Below, in pieces: positions 6,835 to 9,656 of a stretch of DNA of 9,656 nt (the stretch's first letter is position 1; the number at the start of each line of letters is the position of its first letter). Position numbers and translations under genes: made by a program. The notes beneath the pieces are model-generated. The model was not told where the DNA came from. It saw only the letters and a list, made by a program, of their open reading frames with translations, and ran no database searches. The stretch is taken from positions 1-9,656 of the forward strand of contig CBFGLF010000067.1 of NCBI GenBank assembly GCA_965649545.1, in the 5' to 3' direction. The stretch is from CABHOJ01 sp965649545. Lineage in GTDB: Bacteria; Pseudomonadota; Gammaproteobacteria; Burkholderiales; Methylophilaceae.

Positions 6835-7727
6835 GAGAATGGTCGCCCCGTCAGTTTCTCAAAGGCTTCGCGGTATTTCTCGCCGGTCTTGGCCGCGACT
6901 TCGGCAGGCAGTTCCGGTCCAGGCGGGGTCTTGTCCCAGCCGGTCGATTCCAGCCAGTCCCGCACGTACTGCTTGTCATAGCTCGGCGGGTTCTTGCCCA
7001 CCACGTACTGGTCCGCAGGCCAGAAACGCGAAGAATCCGGAGTCAGCGCCTCGTCGATCAGGTGCAACGTACCCGCTTCATCCAGACCGAACTCGAATTT
7101 GGTATCGGCGATGATGATGCCGCGGGTCAACGCATAAGCCGCCGCCTCCTGATACAGCTGGATACTGACCTTGGCCACTTGCTCGGCCAGCGCCTTACCC
7201 AGCAGTTCGGCAGCGCGCTGCAGGCTGATGTTCTCGTCATGATCGCCCACCGCCGCCTTGCTGGAAGGGGTGAAGATCGGCTCCGGCAATTTGGACGCTT
7301 CCTGCAGGCCGGCAGGCAAGCTGATGCCGCAGACGGTGCCGCTGGTTTTATATTCTTTCCAGCCGGAGCCGACGAGATAACCGCGGACGATGGCCTCGAT
7401 CGGCAAGGGCTTGAGTTTCTTGACGACCAGGGCGCGCCGACCCAGTTGCGCCTTTTCGGCGGGGTCGCTCACCAGGCTATCCGGGTCGATCCCGGTCAAG
7501 TGGTTAGGCACGACATGGCCAAGCTTCTCGAACCAGAAATTGGCGATCTGCGTCAGGATGGCGCCCTTCTCGGGGATCGGTGTGGGCAACACCACATCGA
7601 ATGCGGATAGCCGGTCGGTGGCGATCAGCAGCATGGTCTTGTCGTCGACATCGTAGATATCGCGCACCTTGCCCTGATGCAGGGGTTTCAGGCTTTTGAT
7701 GCTGCTGCGCATGAGGGCTTGAGTCAA
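6831..7727 (-). CDS. purC: Phosphoribosylaminoimidazole-succinocarboxamide synthase (SAICAR synthetase)
   Basis: Purine biosynthesis enzyme that joins CAIR and aspartate with ATP to give SAICAR. The product is 298 residues, the long form similar to yeast Ade1 rather than the roughly 237-residue E. coli type. Landmarks: GKVRDIYDVDD (19-29), TDRLSAFDVVLPTPIPEKG (37-55), VPNHLTG, LPIEAIVRGYLVGSGWKEY (108-126, first PurC signature), GDHDENIS (161-168), IIADTKFEFG (205-214, second signature), and DEALTPDSSRFWP. The start is TTG at 7727, set 7 nt after an AAGGAA ribosome site (7735-7740); the next in-frame ATG (7712) would be too far from it. An ATG at 7732 is out of frame and meets a stop after two codons. 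purC follows psiE by 31 bp and is followed by the DUF1232 gene. Confidence 0.96.
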   Translation of the reverse strand: MTQALMRSSIKSLKPLHQGKVRDIYDVDDKTMLLIATDRLSAFDVVLPTPIPEKGAILTQIANFWFEKLGHVVPNHLTGIDPDSLVSDPAEKAQLGRRALVVKKLKPLPIEAIVRGYLVGSGWKEYKTSGTVCGISLPAGLQEASKLPEPIFTPSSKAAVGDHDENISLQRAAELLGKALAEQVAKVSIQLYQEAAAYALTRGIIIADTKFEFGLDEAGTLHLIDEALTPDSSRFWPADQYVVGKNPPSYDKQYVRDWLESTGWDKTPPGPELPAEVAAKTGEKYREAFEKLTGRPFS

Positions 7728-7734
7728 AACATGG

Positions 7735-7740
7735 TTCCTT
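7735..7740 (-). promoter_or_regulatory. Ribosome binding site fixing the TTG start of purC
   Basis: AAGGAA on the minus strand, with 7 nt to the TTG at 7727-7725. The nearby ATG at 7732 is only 2 nt from it and reads ATG TTT TGA, so the TTG is the only workable start for the purC frame. Confidence 0.65.
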
Positions 7741-7758
7741 TAAAAGCTTGAACGATCA

Positions 7759-8172
7759 TCACTTGGCTTGCAGATCCGTACCGTCGAGGTAGGGGAATTT
7801 CACATGGCCGTAGCGCACGATCAGGATGGCGATCGCAATCAACAGGATCGATGCCGACACGGCAAAGATACGCCAGGCGTCGAGTTCCTTGATATCCAGT
7901 ACGAGGTAACGCGCCAACGCGATGATGCCGATATAGAGCGGATAGCGCACCGGCAACTTCCCAGAGCCCAGGTAGTGATTGAGCATGGAAAGGATCTCGA
8001 GGTACAGGAACAGCAACAACAGGTCGGCGACGGCGACAGCCCGCGCGTTCCAGATATGCGAGAGCTCCTGGTAGGTCGCGATCACGGTCGCGATGGCGAT
8101 GAAGAACAGGACGATCTGTTCGATGACTCCGATGCCGGATTGTCCCAGCTGGCTTAATTTGTTCGGCTGCAC
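7759..8172 (-). CDS. psiE: PsiE family phosphate-starvation-inducible membrane protein
   Basis: Small integral membrane protein of the PsiE family (E. coli PsiE, 136 residues), known as phosphate-starvation-inducible but without an assigned biochemical function. From the GTG at 8172 the product is 137 residues with four hydrophobic segments (about 14-34, 47-66, 78-92, 102-120). The family core is visible as FLYLEILSMLNHYLGSGKLPVRYPLYIGIIALARYLVLD, matching the E. coli stretch with FLYFEFIALIVKYF and LRYFVYIGITAIVRLIIVD. The frame is open far upstream into tpiA, but the GTG is chosen because GGGAGGG (8179-8185) sits about 7 nt before it and the length then fits the family. A TATAAT lies 48 bp upstream. 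No PHO box was found before it, although phoBR is in the same window. It lies between tpiA and purC. Confidence 0.87.
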   Translation of the reverse strand: MQPNKLSQLGQSGIGVIEQIVLFFIAIATVIATYQELSHIWNARAVAVADLLLLFLYLEILSMLNHYLGSGKLPVRYPLYIGIIALARYLVLDIKELDAWRIFAVSASILLIAIAILIVRYGHVKFPYLDGTDLQAK

Positions 8173-8178
8173 GCTGCG

Positions 8179-8185
8179 CCCTCCC
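8179..8185 (-). promoter_or_regulatory. Ribosome binding site fixing the GTG start of psiE
   Basis: GGGAGGG on the minus strand with core GGAGG 7 nt before the GTG at 8172. It is one of the strongest Shine-Dalgarno matches in the window and decides the psiE start among many open upstream codons. Confidence 0.75.
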
Positions 8186-8220
8186 GTTTCCCGAATGGTC
8201 CTGACAAGAACCCAGACGCT

Positions 8221-8226
8221 ATTATA
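8221..8226 (-). promoter_or_regulatory. Possible -10 element of a psiE promoter
   Basis: Perfect TATAAT on the minus strand in the 88-bp gap between tpiA and psiE, predicting a transcript start near 8214 and a leader of about 42 nt. No good -35 is present at 16-18 bp, which would fit an activator-dependent promoter, but no PHO box is seen there. Confidence 0.4.
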
Positions 8227-8239
8227 ACTGCGTGCGAGA

Positions 8240-8263
8240 TGAATCCTGAACTCTCTGGATTCA
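8240..8263. repeat. 7-bp inverted repeat at the tpiA 3' end, upstream of psiE
   Basis: TGAATCC (8240-8246) and GGATTCA (8257-8263) are exact reverse complements separated by 10 nt. The right arm covers the tpiA stop codon. The left arm ends 13 bp upstream of the possible psiE -10 (8221-8226), so the site overlaps where a -35 would be. There is no T tract, so it is a better candidate for a protein-binding dyad than a terminator. It could also be chance. Confidence 0.35.
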
Positions 8264-9049
8264 GCTGTCGGAATGGACTCGGAGATGCTGTCCCGATGCG
8301 TTGGCGGCCCGACAGATGGCGATGAACTCCTCCGCCAAGAGCGAAGCCGATCCGACCAGCGCGCCATCCACATCGGGCATGGCGAAGAGCGCCGGGGCGT
8401 TGCTGGCCTTGACGCTGCCCCCATAGAGGATGCGGATATCTTCGGCCACAGTGGGGTCGATGCTGGCGATGTGGGCGCGCATCAGACTGAGGATGGATTG
8501 CACATGCCCGGGGTTCGCCGCCTGCCCGGTCCCGATGGCCCATACCGGTTCGTAAGCCAGCACGCCTTTCGCCAGGCCGACCAGCCCGACATGGTCGATG
8601 ATCGCGCTGAGCTGGCGAAACGTCACCTTATCCGTCTCCCCCGCCAAATACTCTTCGCGTGTGTCACCCACACAATAGATCGGTCTGAGACCCGCCCGGA
8701 TGGCCGTCTCGAAACGCTGCGCCGAGGTCAGGTCGGTCTCGTAGCCCCATGCACGACGTTCCGAATGGCCGATGATGGTGTACTGGCAACCGAACTCCAG
8801 CAGCATGGTGGCCGACACCGACCCGGTATGGGCGCCCAGCGTGAAGCGGCTCATATGCTGGTCACCCCAGGCGATATGACTACCGCTGAGCATGGCTTGC
8901 ACCTGGAACAGGTAGGGATGGGGCACACAGACCACGATATCGGCATCGTGAAAATCATGGGTCTCGGCCAGCAAGCTGCGCAGGAAGGTCTGGTTGGCCG
9001 GGACGCTGCCATGCATCTTGCGATTGGCGACGACCAGTTTGCGTCTCAT
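8261..9049 (-). CDS. tpiA: Triosephosphate isomerase, divergent
   Basis: Interconverts dihydroxyacetone phosphate and glyceraldehyde 3-phosphate in glycolysis, gluconeogenesis and the Calvin cycle. I start at the ATG at 9049 (MRRKLVVANRKM); an ATG at 9118 is in frame but lies inside the aldolase gene. The product is 262 residues, slightly longer than the usual 250 or so. Catalytic residues are kept: Asn9, Lys11, His95 in IIGHSERR, Glu167 in AYEPVWAIGTG with flexible loop 6, and the phosphate-binding LYGGSVKASNA. Several near-invariant positions differ: Arg10 where the Trp of NWKMN is expected, GDQH for GAQN (62-65), TGSVSA for TGEVSA, and CVGD for CVGE (126-129). It starts 13 bp after the fba stop, so is probably co-transcribed. 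It is either an active but divergent enzyme or a second copy in the genome. Confidence 0.92.
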   Translation of the reverse strand: MRRKLVVANRKMHGSVPANQTFLRSLLAETHDFHDADIVVCVPHPYLFQVQAMLSGSHIAWGDQHMSRFTLGAHTGSVSATMLLEFGCQYTIIGHSERRAWGYETDLTSAQRFETAIRAGLRPIYCVGDTREEYLAGETDKVTFRQLSAIIDHVGLVGLAKGVLAYEPVWAIGTGQAANPGHVQSILSLMRAHIASIDPTVAEDIRILYGGSVKASNAPALFAMPDVDGALVGSASLLAEEFIAICRAANASGQHLRVHSDS

Positions 9050-9062
9050 GCGCCCCCAGCGA

Positions 9063-9656
9063 TCATTTGATGACCACAGAGAGTTCACCGCTGCGGTAAC
9101 GCTCTGCCATCTTGTCACAGCCCATGGGCTTGATCGCCGTGGCGCGGCCCGCTGATCCGAAGGCCTCGAAGCGCGCCCGACAGATCGCTTGCATGCCCTT
9201 GGTCGCCGCCAGCAGGAAGCGGCGGAAATCGAGGTCCTTGCTGTTCTCCGGCTGCATCAGGTGCTGACGCACGGCACCGACGAAGGCCATGCGGAGATCG
9301 GTATCGATATTGACCTTGCGCACGCCATGTTTGATCCCTTGCACGATCTCCTCGACCGGCACGCCATAGGTCTCGGGGATCTCGCCGCCGTACTGATTGA
9401 TGGTCTTGAGCCATTCCTGCGGCACCGAAGAAGAGCCGTGCATCACCAGATGCGTGCCGGGGATGCGGGCATGGATGGCCTTGATGCGTTCGATGGCAAG
9501 GGTCTCGCCGGTGGGCGGGTGGGTGAACTTGTACGCGCCATGCGAGGTGCCGATGGCGATGGCCAGCGCATCGACCCCGGTGCGCTTGACGAAGTCCGCC
9601 GCTTCTTCCGGATCGGTGAGCAGCATGGCATGGCTGAGCTTGCCCTCGGCACCGTG
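9063..9656 (-). CDS. fba: Class II fructose-bisphosphate aldolase, Calvin-cycle subtype, partial (C-terminal part)
   Basis: Zinc-dependent aldolase that cleaves fructose 1,6-bisphosphate to the two triose phosphates, or condenses them in gluconeogenesis and the Calvin cycle. Only the last 197 residues plus stop are present; the frame is open through the right edge, reading HGAEGKLSHAM at the boundary. Visible blocks: LLTDPEEAADFVKRTGVDALAIAIGTSHGAYKF (His expected to bind zinc), LVMHGSSSVP (second zinc His), ETYGVPVEEIVQGIKHGVRKVNIDTDLRMA, and the tail CRARFEAFGSAGRATAIKPMGCDKMAERYRSGEL. These match the subtype also called CbbA/FbaB-like (TIGR01521) rather than E. coli FbaA. The next gene downstream is tpiA, whose product uses the same triose phosphates. 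No terminator separates them. Confidence 0.94.
   Translation of the reverse strand, partial: HGAEGKLSHAMLLTDPEEAADFVKRTGVDALAIAIGTSHGAYKFTHPPTGETLAIERIKAIHARIPGTHLVMHGSSSVPQEWLKTINQYGGEIPETYGVPVEEIVQGIKHGVRKVNIDTDLRMAFVGAVRQHLMQPENSKDLDFRRFLLAATKGMQAICRARFEAFGSAGRATAIKPMGCDKMAERYRSGELSVVIK

Noticed and set aside
7724..7732. Two-codon mini-frame (ATG TTT TGA) overlapping the purC TTG start
   Set aside because: The ATG is only 2 nt from the ribosome site, too close for normal initiation. The overlap with the TTG looks coincidental.
1..9656. Search for a mobile element, CRISPR array, defence system, tRNA or rRNA
   Set aside because: No spaced direct repeats, transposase or integrase motifs, cloverleaf or rRNA-like sequence were seen. 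The genes are core metabolic and regulatory genes, so I do not claim a new system.

Overview
The window reads as chromosomal core DNA of a GC-rich proteobacterium, most likely a betaproteobacterium. The reasons are a PhoB/PhoR pair with the gammaproteobacterial/betaproteobacterial domain plan, a DUF3306 protein, a Calvin-cycle-subtype class II aldolase, and a K+-independent membrane pyrophosphatase. The lineage is inferred from gene families. No rRNA, tRNA, CRISPR array, insertion sequence or phage gene is visible.

Layout. (1) 1-797, minus strand: the 5' part of a DUF3306 gene, preceded by tag (3-methyladenine DNA glycosylase I). (2) 812-2935, plus strand: a PHO box of three 11-bp-spaced units with a -10 element, then phoB and phoR. 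(3) 2936-3171: a 236-bp gap without a convincing gene. (4) 3172-5199, plus strand: hppA, a 675-residue proton-pumping pyrophosphatase. (5) 5215-5245: a strong bidirectional terminator between convergent hppA and ppa. (6) 5291-9656, minus strand, in transcription order: fba (5' end outside the window), tpiA, psiE, purC, a DUF1232 gene, a beta-carbonic anhydrase gene and ppa. Gaps in this block are short or negative. It may therefore be one long transcription unit with internal promoters before psiE and ppa.

How the genes fit together. Phosphate and pyrophosphate metabolism is a clear theme. PhoB/PhoR senses phosphate limitation and appears to regulate itself. PsiE belongs to a phosphate-starvation-inducible family. 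HppA and Ppa are the membrane-bound and soluble routes for removing pyrophosphate. Fba and TpiA are adjacent steps of glycolysis, gluconeogenesis and the Calvin cycle. PurC makes a purine intermediate, and the carbonic anhydrase interconverts CO2 and bicarbonate.

I see no undescribed defence system or mobile element. The points most worth a second look are the tandem PHO box overlapping the possible tag start, a triosephosphate isomerase with several altered signature residues, the fba-tpiA-psiE-purC gene order, and a DUF1232 gene with no ATG/GTG/TTG start where its N-terminus should begin, overlapping the purC stop and carrying a perfect 9-bp hairpin. Four genes use or appear to use non-ATG starts (phoR GTG, psiE GTG, purC TTG, DUF1232 CTG/ATT/TTG).
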